Shown in pieces: positions 7,845 through 16,203 of a stretch of 64,000 nucleotides of DNA. Source of the stretch: Aureimonas frigidaquae. GTDB taxonomy: Bacteria; Pseudomonadota; Alphaproteobacteria; Rhizobiales; Rhizobiaceae. Numbering within the stretch: the first letter of the stretch is position 1; every line of letters begins with the position of its first letter. The notes below the pieces were generated by a model. The model was not told the DNA's origin. It ran no database searches and worked only from the letters and a program-made list of their open reading frames with translations. A program made the position numbers and the translations under genes. The DNA is taken from the NCBI RefSeq assembly GCF_001463905.1, contig NZ_BBWR01000007.1:1-64000 (forward strand), read 5' to 3'.

Positions 7845-8720
7845 ATGACGCGGCGAAAAGCCTTCAAGCAGCCGAGCGTCATTCCCGGTTTCGGCCTGGC
7901 CATGGGGTTCACGCTCGCCTATCTGGGGCTTGTCGTACTGGTGCCGCTGTCGGCGCTGGTGCTGCGCAGCGCCAGCATCGGCCCTTCCGAATTTTTCGCC
8001 CATGCGAGCGATCCGCGCGTCCTGGGCGCACTGCGCCTGTCCTTCGGGGCGTCGCTGGCCGCGGCGTGCCTGAATGCCGTGTTCGGCTTTCTCATCGCCT
8101 GGGTGCTGGTGCGCTACCGTTTCCCCGGCCGGCGGGCGGTCGATGCCGTGATCGATCTTCCCTTTGCGCTGCCCACCGCCGTGGCCGGCATCGCATTGAC
8201 GGCGCTCTACGCGCCGAACGGCTGGGTCGGCCAGCTTTTCGCGCCCGGCTCGGTGCTGGGCGGGCTGTTCGGGGCGGGCGGGCTGCGCATCGCCTATACG
8301 CCGCTCGGCATCGTGGTGGCGCTGACCTTCGTCTCGCTTCCCTTCGTCGTGCGGACCGTGCAGCCGGTGCTGGAAGAGTTCGATGCCGAGCTCGAACAGG
8401 CGGCTGCCACATTGGGCGCCAACCGCCGCCAGATCGTGCGACGCGTCATCCTGCCCTCCGTCCTGCCGGCCCTCCTGACGGGCTTTGCGCTCGCGCTGGC
8501 GCGGTCGGTGGGGGAGTATGGCTCCGTCATCTTCATCGCCGGCAACATTCCCTATGTCTCGGAGATCGCGCCGCTGCTGATCGTGATCCGGCTGGAGGAG
8601 TTCGATTACAGCGGGGCCACGGTCGTCGCCGCGCTGATGCTGATGATCTCCTTCGCCATGCTGCTCGTCATCAACCTGATCCAGGCGTGGAGCCGCAGGA
8701 GGTATGGCCATGGTGCCTGA
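7845..8720 (+). CDS. cysT: Sulfate ABC transporter permease CysT
   Basis: Inner-membrane subunit, 291 residues, with six predicted helices. The ATG at 7845 has AAGGG five bases upstream and gives the usual CysT N-terminus ([20 protein letters not shown]); the frame continues upstream but would add about 30 non-conserved residues. The coupling loop [16 protein letters not shown] lies at about residues 178-193. It is followed by [21 protein letters not shown], a block typical of CysT. It overlaps cysW by about 11 bases and pairs with CysW to form the channel. Confidence 0.92.
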   Translation: MTRRKAFKQPSVIPGFGLAMGFTLAYLGLVVLVPLSALVLRSASIGPSEFFAHASDPRVLGALRLSFGASLAAACLNAVFGFLIAWVLVRYRFPGRRAVDAVIDLPFALPTAVAGIALTALYAPNGWVGQLFAPGSVLGGLFGAGGLRIAYTPLGIVVALTFVSLPFVVRTVQPVLEEFDAELEQAAATLGANRRQIVRRVILPSVLPALLTGFALALARSVGEYGSVIFIAGNIPYVSEIAPLLIVIRLEEFDYSGATVVAALMLMISFAMLLVINLIQAWSRRRYGHGA

Positions 8721-9576
8721 GACCGATCACCACCGTGGCGTGACGACCGAAAGCCCCGTGGTCAAATGGGTGCTGATCGGGACGGCACTCGCCTTCCTGG
8801 GCTTCTTCCTGTTCCTGCCGCTCGTGGCCGTCTTCGTGGAAGCGTTCCGCAACGGCGTTGCCATGTACTGGCAGGCCATCACCGAGCCGGATGCAGTGGC
8901 GGCCATGAAGCTGACCCTGCTCGTCGCCGCCATTTCCGTTCCGCTCAACCTCGTCTTCGGGGTGGCCGCGGCCTGGGCGATCGCCAAGTTCGAGTTTACC
9001 GGTAAGAGCCTCCTGATCACCTTCATTGATCTGCCCTTCTCGGTCTCTCCGGTGATTGCGGGCTTCGTCTTCATCCTCCTCTTCGGTGCGCAGGGCTACT
9101 TCCTGCCGCTGATCCAGCCGCTCGGGCTGCAGATCGTCTTCGCGCTGCCGGGCATCGTCCTGGCGACGGTCTTCGTGACGCTGCCCTTCGTGGCGCGCGA
9201 GCTCATCCCCTTGATGCAGGAACAGGGCATCGGTGACGAGGAAGCGGCGATCTCTCTCGGCGCAGGCGGGTGGCAGACCTTCTTCCGCGTGACACTGCCC
9301 AACATACGCTGGGCGCTGCTCTATGGCGTGCTCCTGTGCAATGCGCGCGCCATGGGTGAGTTCGGCGCCGTGTCCGTCATTTCCGGGCGCATTCGCGGCT
9401 TCACCAACACCATGCCGCTGCATGTCGAGATTCTCTACAACGAGTACGCCTTCTCGGCGGCCTTCGCCGTCGCCACGCTCCTGGCGCTCCTGGCGCTCGT
9501 GACGCTGGGCGTGAAGACGCTGCTTGAATGGCGCTATGCCGGCGACCTCGCCGCATCGGGCCGCAACGGACACTGA
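8710..9576 (+). CDS. cysW: Sulfate ABC transporter permease CysW
   Basis: Second channel subunit, 288 residues, inner membrane. Two in-frame ATGs lie at 8704 and 8710; the AGGAGG at 8697-8702 sits one base from the first but seven from the second, so 8710 is the better start. The coupling loop [17 protein letters not shown] is at about residues 176-192. It is followed by CysW-typical [19 protein letters not shown] and [10 protein letters not shown]. The 5' end lies inside cysT. Subunit identity (W rather than T) rests on the Q-rich [15 protein letters not shown] block and operon order. Confidence 0.92.
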   Translation: MVPETDHHRGVTTESPVVKWVLIGTALAFLGFFLFLPLVAVFVEAFRNGVAMYWQAITEPDAVAAMKLTLLVAAISVPLNLVFGVAAAWAIAKFEFTGKSLLITFIDLPFSVSPVIAGFVFILLFGAQGYFLPLIQPLGLQIVFALPGIVLATVFVTLPFVARELIPLMQEQGIGDEEAAISLGAGGWQTFFRVTLPNIRWALLYGVLLCNARAMGEFGAVSVISGRIRGFTNTMPLHVEILYNEYAFSAAFAVATLLALLALVTLGVKTLLEWRYAGDLAASGRNGH

Positions 9577-9587
9577 AGGGTCGCAGG

Positions 9588-10628
9588 ATGGATATTCACC
9601 TCAAGCACATCCATAAGCAATTCAACGGTTTCCACGCGCTGAACGATATCAACCTCGATATCCGTTCGGGTGAGCTGATCGCGCTTCTGGGCCCGTCGGG
9701 CAGCGGCAAGACGACGCTTCTGCGCCTGATCGCCGGGCTCGAAATGCCGACGGAGGGGCGCATCCTGTTCGGCAGCGAGGATGCCTCCCACAAGAGCGTC
9801 CAGGAGCGCAATGTGGGCTTCGTCTTCCAGCATTACGCCCTGTTCAAGCACATGAGTGTGGCGGACAATATCGGCTTCGGGCTCAGCGTGCGCAAAGGGC
9901 GGGATCGGCCGGCCGGCGCAGAGATCCGCAAGCGGGCGCTGGAGCTCCTCGACCTCGTCCAGCTTTCGGGCCTGGCGGACCGGTATCCGCAGCAGCTTTC
10001 CGGCGGGCAGCGCCAGCGCGTGGCGCTGGCGCGGGCGCTCGCCATCGAGCCGCGCATGCTGCTCCTGGACGAGCCCTTCGGTGCGCTCGATGCGCGCGTG
10101 CGCAAGGATCTGCGCCGCTGGCTGCGGGAGCTGCACGACAAGACGGGCCATACGACGGTCTTCGTCACGCATGATCAGGAGGAAGCGGTGGAACTGGCCG
10201 ATCGCGTCGTGGTGATGAGCCAGGGCCGCATCGAGCAGGTCGGTTCGGGCGACGATATCTACGACCGCCCGGCAAGCCCATTCGTCTTCACCTTCATCGG
10301 CCAGTCCAACATCCTGCCGGTGGATGTGCGGGACGGCAAGATCGCCTTTGCCGGCCATGTGCTCGGCGAAACGACCGAGCAGGACGGATCGTGGCACATG
10401 TACATGCGCCCGCACGATCTGGAAATCGTGGGCGACGATGGGCCCATACGCGGACCGATCGCCGTGTCGCGCCGCGCCGGGCGTTCACGCTTCGCTGAAA
10501 TATCTCTTCCGGGAGACAGTCGCCGGCGCCTCGAAGTCGAGCTGCCGGCCGAGGTGACCGCCGACCCCGGTTTGGAGCTGGCGCTCCGGCCCATTCGCTG
10601 GACGCTCTATCCCGCCGCAAAAGCCTGA
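9588..10628 (+). CDS. cysA: Sulfate ABC transporter ATPase CysA
   Basis: Cytoplasmic ATPase, 346 residues, completing the sbp-cysT-cysW-cysA operon. Walker [10 protein letters not shown] is at about residue 35, signature LSGGQRQR at about 137, Walker [12 protein letters not shown] at about 158, followed by [15 protein letters not shown]. The N-terminus [21 protein letters not shown] is canonical for CysA. After residue 240 comes the CysA-type TOBE-like domain ([11 protein letters not shown]). The ATG at 9588 follows CGCAGG; the upstream extension overlapping cysW is not needed. It ends 14 bases before a strong hairpin. Confidence 0.92.
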   Translation: MDIHLKHIHKQFNGFHALNDINLDIRSGELIALLGPSGSGKTTLLRLIAGLEMPTEGRILFGSEDASHKSVQERNVGFVFQHYALFKHMSVADNIGFGLSVRKGRDRPAGAEIRKRALELLDLVQLSGLADRYPQQLSGGQRQRVALARALAIEPRMLLLDEPFGALDARVRKDLRRWLRELHDKTGHTTVFVTHDQEEAVELADRVVVMSQGRIEQVGSGDDIYDRPASPFVFTFIGQSNILPVDVRDGKIAFAGHVLGETTEQDGSWHMYMRPHDLEIVGDDGPIRGPIAVSRRAGRSRFAEISLPGDSRRRLEVELPAEVTADPGLELALRPIRWTLYPAAKA

Positions 10629-10642
10629 GGCTGACCGGTGCG

Positions 10643-10673
10643 GGCAGGGCGCCGGAACCGGCGGCGCCCTGCC
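10643..10673. terminator. Hairpin between convergent cysA and ridA
   Basis: A perfect 12-bp inverted repeat, GGCAGGGCGCCG at 10643-10654 with 10662-10673, has a 7-base loop. It sits between the two stop codons of convergent genes, where a shared terminator is expected. There is no U-tract, so termination efficiency is uncertain. Confidence 0.55.
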
Positions 10674-10689
10674 TCAAGATGGCGTGGCT

Positions 10690-11034
10690 TTACAGAGCCG
10701 CAGTCACGATGATCTCGACCTTGTAGGCCGGCGCCGCCAGGCGTGCCTCGCCCGTGGCGCGGGCTGGCGGGTTCGCCGGATCGACCCAGGCGTCCCAGAC
10801 CGAGTTCATGGCCGCGAAGTCGTTCATGTCGGCGAGCCAGATCTGCACGTAGAGAAGCCGCGACTTGTCGGTTCCCGCTTCCGCCAGAAGACGGTCGATC
10901 TCGGCCAGGATGGTGCGGGTCTGGCCCACAACGTCCTCGTCCGGATTGCCGACCTGGCCGGCCAGGTAGACGGTGTTGCCGTGCACGACGCCCATGCTCA
11001 TGCGCTTGCCGGGCTCGATCCTGCGAATGCTCAT
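10690..11034 (-). CDS. RidA-family enamine/imine deaminase
   Basis: Protein of 114 residues in the YjgF/YER057c/UK114 fold, a cytoplasmic trimer that hydrolyses reactive enamines/imines released by PLP enzymes. The start MSIRRIEPGKRMS at 11034 is chosen because GAGGAG lies 10 bases upstream; a longer frame to 11070 has no support. Key blocks are VYLAGQVGNPDEDVVGQT (about 28-45) and the C-terminal GEARLAAPAYKVEI, whose Arg corresponds to the substrate-carboxylate-binding Arg105 of E. coli RidA. This places it among likely active members. It is divergent from glgX; the actual substrate is unknown. Confidence 0.85.
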   Translation of the reverse strand: MSIRRIEPGKRMSMGVVHGNTVYLAGQVGNPDEDVVGQTRTILAEIDRLLAEAGTDKSRLLYVQIWLADMNDFAAMNSVWDAWVDPANPPARATGEARLAAPAYKVEIIVTAAL

Positions 11035-11233
11035 CGAATGAAGGCTCCTCTGATAGGGGAAAACCGGCATCGGCCGGTCCGCATCCTGTCGCTTACAGGA
11101 GGCGCGCGCCGAAGGAAACCACGGGCCTCACAGGGGTGCGCGACGGTTGCTTGGTTAAGTGCCAGGTCGCGGGAACTAAAAGGGCTCGACCGGGCTTTCA
11201 GTTCGTCTCCCACGACGAGAGCCGAGAACGCCC

Positions 11234-13513
11234 GTGAACGTTCGTACCCCGCCTTCCATCGCCCTGCAAAAGAAACCCGCCGCACCCGCCGTCCGAAAGA
11301 CGCGGATCCAGTCCGGCCGACCCTACCCCCTCGGGGCCACCTGGGACGGGATCGGCGTGAATTTCGCGCTGTTCTCCTCCACGGCCACCAAGGTCGAGCT
11401 CTGCCTCTTCGACGCCAATGGCGAAACGGAGATCGAGCGCATCGAGCTGCCGGAATATACGGACGAGATCTTCCACGGCTACCTGCCCGAAGCGCGCCCC
11501 GGAACGATCTATGGTTACCGCGTCCATGGCCCCTACGAGCCCGATGCCGGCCATCGATTCAACCCCAACAAGCTGCTGCTGGACCCCTATGCCAAGGCCC
11601 ATGTGGGCGACTTGACCTGGGACCACGCGATCTTTGGTTATACGATCGGCTCCGACGACGCGGATCTGTCCTTCGACGATCGGGACAGCGCCCGCTTCGT
11701 GCCCAAGGCCCGCGTGGTCGACCCCGCCTTCACCTGGGGCGACGAGCGGCGCCCGCGCATCCCCTGGGAATCGACCATCTTCTACGAGACCCACGTCAAG
11801 GGCTTCACGCAGCAGCACCCCTCGGTCAACGACCACGACAGGGGCACCTTTGCCGGGCTGATGAATGCCGATGTGATCCGCTACATCCGAAGCCTCGGCG
11901 TCACCTCCGTCGAGCTCCTGCCGATCCACGCCTTCCTGGATGACAGCTATCTGGTCGACAAGGGGCTGCACAATTACTGGGGCTATAACACGCTCGGCTT
12001 CTTCGCCCCGGCGCCGCGCTATCTGACGAGCCCCTTCGTCAACGAGTTCAAGGAATTCGTGTCGGCCTACCACCATGCCGGGCTCGAGGTGATCCTGGAC
12101 GTGGTTTACAACCACACGGCCGAAGGCAACGAGCTTGGGCCGACGATCTCCTTCAAGGGTATCGACAACTCGACCTATTACCGGCTCATGCCGGACCAGG
12201 CCCGCTACTACATCAACGATACGGGCACCGGGAACACGGTGAACACCAGCCATCCGCGCGTCATGCAGATGGTCATGGACAGCCTTCGCTACTGGGCGGG
12301 CGAAATGCGCGTGGACGGGTTCCGCTTCGACCTCGCCACCATTCTGGCGCGCGAGCCGACCGGCTTCTCGGAGGAATCCTCCTTCCTGCACGCCTGCCAG
12401 CAGGACCCGCTGCTCAGTCAGGTCAAGCTGATCGCCGAGCCATGGGATTGCGGGCCCGGCGGCTACCAGGTCGGTCGCTTCCCGCCCGGCTGGGCCGAGT
12501 GGAACGACGGCTACCGCGATACGGTGCGCGGCTACTGGCGGGGCGATGAAGGCATGGTGCCGAAGATCGCCAACAAGATCAGCGCCTCGGCCGATATCTT
12601 CGATCATCGGGGTCGCAAGCCGTGGGCGTCGGTCAACTTCATCACCGCCCATGACGGTTTCACGCTGCACGACCTCGTCTGCTACAACGACAAGCACAAT
12701 GAGGCCAATGGCGAAGACAATCGCGATGGTCACTCGCACAACCTGTCCTACAATTACGGGGTAGAAGGGCCGACCGAGGATCCGGACATCAACACGCTGC
12801 GCTTCCGCCAGCTGCGCAATCTCTTTGCGACGCTGCTCTTCTCCCGCGGGACGCCGATGATCCTGGCGGGCGACGAGTTCGCCCGCACGCAGGGCGGCAA
12901 CAACAACGCCTATGCGCAGGATAACGAGATCGGCTGGATCGACTGGGACGTCACGGACGAGGGCAGGGACCTTGCCAAGTTCGTTCAGAAGCTGATCCGC
13001 CTGCGGCAGGCGCTTCCCATGCTGCGGCGCGGACGCTTCCTGCATGGGGACTATGACGAGGAACTGGGCGTCAAGGACGTCGCCTGGATCACCCCGGCGG
13101 GCAGCGAGTTCGAGGAAGGCAACTGGATCGACGAGAGTGCCCGCTGCTTCGGCGTTCTCCTGGACGGACGGGCCCAATCGGAGGGCGTGCGCCGGGCCGG
13201 CACCGACGCCACCATGCTCATCATCCTGAATGCGCATGACGACGTGGTGAACTTCAAGCTGCCGGAAGCGCCGCTCGGCGTCTGCTGGCGGGCGGTCATC
13301 GACACCAACCAGCCCGACATGGACGATCTTCCGTCCTTCGACTTCGGGGCGGAATACATGGTGACCGGCCGTTCCTTCCTGGTCTTCCTTCTGGAGCCGG
13401 AAGAGGGCGGTGAGAACACGCGCGATGCGGAGCGGTCCTTCACCTATGTGTCGGAAGCGTTCCTGCGGGCCGCCGAGGAGCGGGTGCGCTTCGCCATGGC
13501 CGAGCGTCGCTGA
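11234..13513 (+). CDS. glgX: Glycogen debranching enzyme GlgX
   Basis: Cytoplasmic isoamylase-type alpha-1,6-glucosidase of 759 residues, GH13 family, that trims limit branches during glycogen breakdown. A CBM48-like N-domain (SGRPYPLGATWDGIGVNF, about residues 26-43) precedes the TIM barrel. Catalytic-site blocks are visible: DVVYNHTAEG (about 288), MRVDGFRFDLA with the nucleophile Asp (about 357-367), LIAEPWDCG with the acid/base Glu (about 399), and ITAHDGFTLHD (about 469-479). The start is a GTG at 11234 with no strong ribosome binding site. Length is somewhat above the E. coli 657 residues but usual for rhizobial GlgX. No other glycogen genes are in the window. Confidence 0.93.
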   Translation: MNVRTPPSIALQKKPAAPAVRKTRIQSGRPYPLGATWDGIGVNFALFSSTATKVELCLFDANGETEIERIELPEYTDEIFHGYLPEARPGTIYGYRVHGPYEPDAGHRFNPNKLLLDPYAKAHVGDLTWDHAIFGYTIGSDDADLSFDDRDSARFVPKARVVDPAFTWGDERRPRIPWESTIFYETHVKGFTQQHPSVNDHDRGTFAGLMNADVIRYIRSLGVTSVELLPIHAFLDDSYLVDKGLHNYWGYNTLGFFAPAPRYLTSPFVNEFKEFVSAYHHAGLEVILDVVYNHTAEGNELGPTISFKGIDNSTYYRLMPDQARYYINDTGTGNTVNTSHPRVMQMVMDSLRYWAGEMRVDGFRFDLATILAREPTGFSEESSFLHACQQDPLLSQVKLIAEPWDCGPGGYQVGRFPPGWAEWNDGYRDTVRGYWRGDEGMVPKIANKISASADIFDHRGRKPWASVNFITAHDGFTLHDLVCYNDKHNEANGEDNRDGHSHNLSYNYGVEGPTEDPDINTLRFRQLRNLFATLLFSRGTPMILAGDEFARTQGGNNNAYAQDNEIGWIDWDVTDEGRDLAKFVQKLIRLRQALPMLRRGRFLHGDYDEELGVKDVAWITPAGSEFEEGNWIDESARCFGVLLDGRAQSEGVRRAGTDATMLIILNAHDDVVNFKLPEAPLGVCWRAVIDTNQPDMDDLPSFDFGAEYMVTGRSFLVFLLEPEEGGENTRDAERSFTYVSEAFLRAAEERVRFAMAERR

Positions 13514-13541
13514 GACGCTTCGCCTACTAAGTGCCGAAATG

Positions 13542-13580
13542 CGGGCAGGCATGCGCAGAGCGCATGCCTGCCCGTTCTTC
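13542..13580 (+). terminator. Intrinsic terminator after glgX
   Basis: A perfect 15-bp stem (13542-13556 with 13560-13574, AGA loop) is followed by TTCTTCTTG. It sits 29 bases after the glgX stop and before the next small gene. Confidence 0.85.
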
Positions 13581-13647
13581 TTGTGTCTACTCCCGGTCGT
13601 CGGGTCAGCCCATATTGGGCATGCAAGACAAGAGGAGAGACCAGATC

Positions 13648-13809
13648 ATGACCGGACGCAATTTCGTCACCCGCCTTCGCAATGTCGCCGATTTCCTGGG
13701 CGGCGTGCGTGAGTGCAGCGCTGCTGCCGAGGCCGGCCGCCGTCCCAGCCGCGCCGCTCTGCGGGCCGCCGGCATCGATGCCGACGTCTACTACGCCATC
13801 AAGCGCTGA
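13648..13809 (+). CDS. 53-aa conserved-looking hypothetical protein
   Basis: A small gene beginning MTGRNFVTRLRNVADFLGGV. The start is well supported by GAGGAGAG at 13632-13639, eight bases before ATG 13648; an open frame further upstream begins inside the glgX terminator and is not credible. The protein is basic, helical, without a membrane segment, and ends DADVYYAIKR. Its organisation (short amphipathic N-half, then RRPSRAALRAAGID) is reminiscent of the short DUF1127-type proteins of alphaproteobacteria, but it lacks the usual LxDIGL motif, so I leave it unassigned. Confidence 0.65.
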   Translation: MTGRNFVTRLRNVADFLGGVRECSAAAEAGRRPSRAALRAAGIDADVYYAIKR

Positions 13810-13933
13810 CAGGGTCCTGCCCCGCGTCTGGGGCATGGCCGACGGTGTGCAGGCCGTTAAACTGCAGAGGATTGTAAAGCCCGCTGACTTTCCGTATGTC
13901 CCGGTGCGAGACGGAACGGCAGGTGGCGGGCGG

Positions 13934-14233
13934 ATGAGCGACGAATACGTCTATGACGAAGTGACCGGCGATTGGCGTCCGGCCTCCGAGATGGCGCAGC
14001 TGCAAGCCGCTGCCGCGACCACGGTGAGCCGTGACAGCGCCGGCAACATCCTGGCCGATGGCGATCAGGTCGTGTTGATCAAGGACCTCGACGTCAAGGG
14101 TGCGGGTCAGACGATCAAGCGCGGGACGCTGATCCGATCCATTCGCCTGACCGACAATCCGGACGAGATCGACTGCAAGTTCGAGAGCATCAAGGGCCTT
14201 GTGCTGCGCACGGAGTTCGTGCGCAAGCGCTGA
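13934..14233 (+). CDS. PhnA-domain protein (YjdM-like), without zinc ribbon
   Basis: Protein of 99 residues. The C-terminal 65 residues match the PhnA/YjdM domain: DSAGNILADGDQVVLIKDLD, VKGAGQTIKRGTLIRSIRL, DEIDCKFESIKGLVLRTEFVRK. PhnA of E. coli starts with a Cys4 zinc ribbon; here the N-terminus is a short acidic segment (MSDEYVYDEVTGDWRPASE) with no cysteines, so the zinc-binding half is missing. Despite the old name, the family is not a proven phosphonoacetate hydrolase. ATG 13934 is preceded by GGCGGGCGG. It ends before a long hairpin at 14280. Function unknown. Confidence 0.75.
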   Translation: MSDEYVYDEVTGDWRPASEMAQLQAAAATTVSRDSAGNILADGDQVVLIKDLDVKGAGQTIKRGTLIRSIRLTDNPDEIDCKFESIKGLVLRTEFVRKR

Positions 14234-14279
14234 CGCCCGCCTCCGGCAGTCTTCACACCATTTCCATTGCGATGTGCCG

Positions 14280-14322
14280 ACGGCTCGTGCTGACACCTAC
14301 AGTGTCACACGGGCCGTTTCCG
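14280..14322 (+). terminator. Long hairpin after the PhnA-domain gene
   Basis: Two stacked stems: outer 14280-14289 with 14308-14317 (9 of 10 Watson-Crick plus one G-U), inner TGACAC 14291-14296 with GTGTCA 14302-14307, one bulged C. TTTCC follows. It is a probable Rho-independent terminator between this gene and the manganese operon. Confidence 0.6.
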
Positions 14323-14349
14323 CATGGCAAGATTCTGCCTGATCTGCAC

Positions 14350-14366
14350 TTGCAAATCATTTGCAA
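14350..14366 (+). promoter_or_regulatory. Mur/Fur-type operator upstream of sitA
   Basis: A perfect 17-bp palindrome, TTGCAAATCATTTGCAA, is centred on base 14358, about 45 bases before the sitA start, in an otherwise AT-rich promoter region. The TGCAAAT...ATTTGCA symmetry resembles operators of the Fur-family manganese regulator Mur that represses sitABCD in rhizobia. No Mur gene is in the window, and the Fur-family gene at 59843 looks more like Zur. Confidence 0.65.
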
Positions 14367-14410
14367 TACACTAGTTTGAGGTCTGACACAGATCTCAGAC
14401 AGGTGTTTCC

Positions 14411-15418
14411 ATGCCGATTTTTGCGGGTGCAGGCCGCTCGAAACCGTTCCGCGCGGGAATGCTCGCGCGGCTGGCGGTCTGTCTCGTCGCCCTGGTGCTT
14501 CTCGCCGCGCCGGGCCGCGGCCAGGCGGCCGAGCCTTTGCATGTTGTGGCGACGACGGGGATGGTGGCCGATGCGGTGCGCGAGGTGGGGGGCGACAGGG
14601 TCGAGGTGGTCGCCCTGATGGGGCCCGGCGTCGACCCGCATCTCTACCGCGCCACGGCTTCCGACATTGCCAAGATGGCGCGTGCCGACGCCGTGTTCTG
14701 GCACGGGCTGAACCTCGAAGCGCAGCTTCACGATTTCATGGGGCGGCTGAAGGCGCGCACGCCGGTCTACGCCCTGGCGGAAACCCTGCCGAAGGAGGCG
14801 CTCCTGTCGCCGCCGTCTTATCCCGGCCAGTACGACCCGCATGTCTGGATGGATCCGCGCCTGTGGCGCGGCGTGGTGACGGCAGCGCGTGACGCGCTCA
14901 TGGAACTCGATCCAGCGGGCGGGGCGCAGTTTGCCGCCAACGCACAGCGGCAACTGGCCGAGTTCGATCGGCTGGCCGATTATGGCGACACGGTCCTCGG
15001 CACCGTGCCGGAGGGCGCCCGGGTGCTCGTCACCGCGCATGACGCCTTTGGCTATTTCGGGCGCGCACATGGCTACGAGGTGCTCGGCATCCAGGGCATC
15101 TCCACCAACAGCGAGGCGGGCTTGCGCAAGATCGAGGAACTCGTCGACACACTCGTCAGCCGCCGCATCGGCGCGATCTTCGTCGAAAGCTCCGTGTCGG
15201 ACCGCAATGTCCGCGCCCTGGTGGAAGGGGCCGCGGCGCGGGGCCATACGCTGCGGGTCGGGGGCGAGCTCTATTCCGATGCCATGGGTGCGCCCGGCAC
15301 CTATGAGGGAACCTATATCGGCATGATCGACCACAATGTGACGGTGATTGCCCGTGCGCTCGGCGGCGATGCCCCGGCCCGGGGCATGCAGGACCGCCTC
15401 AGCGCGGCCGGCCTGTGA
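14411..15418 (+). CDS. sitA: Manganese/metal ABC transporter substrate-binding protein SitA
   Basis: Cluster A-I (cluster 9) metal receptor of 335 residues. Residues 1-40 form a signal peptide with a hydrophobic core ending near GQAAE. Metal ligands expected for the family are visible: His in GPGVDPHLYRAT (about residue 77), His in YDPHVWMDP (about 142), Glu in FVESSVSDR and Asp in ELYSDAMG. There is no His-rich acidic loop, which argues for manganese (or iron) rather than zinc. It leads the sitABCD operon behind the palindromic operator at 14350-14366. The gene for the ATPase follows with a start overlapping or immediately after the stop. Confidence 0.88.
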   Translation: MPIFAGAGRSKPFRAGMLARLAVCLVALVLLAAPGRGQAAEPLHVVATTGMVADAVREVGGDRVEVVALMGPGVDPHLYRATASDIAKMARADAVFWHGLNLEAQLHDFMGRLKARTPVYALAETLPKEALLSPPSYPGQYDPHVWMDPRLWRGVVTAARDALMELDPAGGAQFAANAQRQLAEFDRLADYGDTVLGTVPEGARVLVTAHDAFGYFGRAHGYEVLGIQGISTNSEAGLRKIEELVDTLVSRRIGAIFVESSVSDRNVRALVEGAAARGHTLRVGGELYSDAMGAPGTYEGTYIGMIDHNVTVIARALGGDAPARGMQDRLSAAGL

Positions 15419-15432
15419 GGGAGGGGACCGGG

Positions 15433-16197
15433 ATGGATGGTGGTCACATGACGATGCCGCAAACGGTCGAATCTCCGCTCGATGTGCGGGGCCTGACCGT
15501 CGCCTATAATGGCAATGTCGTCCTGGAGGATGTCGATTACACGGCGCCGGCCGGCGGCATGGTCGGCATTATCGGGCCGAACGGAGCCGGCAAGTCCACC
15601 TTCCTGAAGGCGGCGCTCGGCCTTGTCGTGCCCGTATCCGGGCAAGCGCGGTTTTTCGGCGGTCCGTTCCGGTCCGCCCGACGGCGGATCGCCTATGTGC
15701 CGCAGCGCGCCAGCGTCGACTGGGATTTCCCGACCTCCGCGCTCGGCGTGGTGATGATGGGCTTCTACGGCCGGCTCGGCCTGTTGGGCCTGGTGCGGCG
15801 GCATGACCGGCTCCGTGCCCTGGAATGCCTGCGGCGCGTCGGGCTGGAAGATTTTGCCGGGCGTCAGATCGGCCAACTGTCCGGCGGCCAGCAGCAGCGC
15901 GTCTTTCTGGCGCGCGCGCTGGCGCAGGATGCCGAGCTCATCATCCTGGACGAGCCCTTCGCCGGGGTCGATGCGGCAACCGAGCGCGCGATCGTATCGG
16001 TCCTGCAATCGCTCAAGGCGGAAGGGCGGACGGTGATCGCCGTCCACCACGACCTTGCGACCGTGCCCGATTACTTCACCGACGTCCTGATCCTCAATCG
16101 CCGCCGTATCGCCGCCGGCCCGGTGGGTACGGCCTTCACGCCCGAGACGCTCGATGTCGCCTATGGCGGACGCCTGGCAACGGCGCGGACCGGGTAG
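15433..16197 (+). CDS. sitB: Manganese ABC transporter ATPase SitB
   Basis: ATPase of 254 residues. ATG 15433 has GGAGGGGA about seven bases upstream; a GTG at 15415 overlapping the sitA stop is the alternative. Walker A GPNGAGKST, signature LSGGQQQR, Walker B LIILDEPFAGVDAATE and switch VHHDLATVPDY are all intact. The YVPQRASVDWDFP block, with its VDWDFP after the Q-loop, is characteristic of Mn/Fe/Zn cluster-9 ATPases. It works in the cytoplasm with SitC and SitD. Confidence 0.9.
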   Translation: MDGGHMTMPQTVESPLDVRGLTVAYNGNVVLEDVDYTAPAGGMVGIIGPNGAGKSTFLKAALGLVVPVSGQARFFGGPFRSARRRIAYVPQRASVDWDFPTSALGVVMMGFYGRLGLLGLVRRHDRLRALECLRRVGLEDFAGRQIGQLSGGQQQRVFLARALAQDAELIILDEPFAGVDAATERAIVSVLQSLKAEGRTVIAVHHDLATVPDYFTDVLILNRRRIAAGPVGTAFTPETLDVAYGGRLATARTG

Positions 16198-16203
16198 CCA
16201 GTC

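Noticed and set aside
11198-13552. A 784-codon minus-strand frame over glgX.
   Set aside because: Shadow of the well-supported debranching-enzyme gene; no ribosome binding site or family features.
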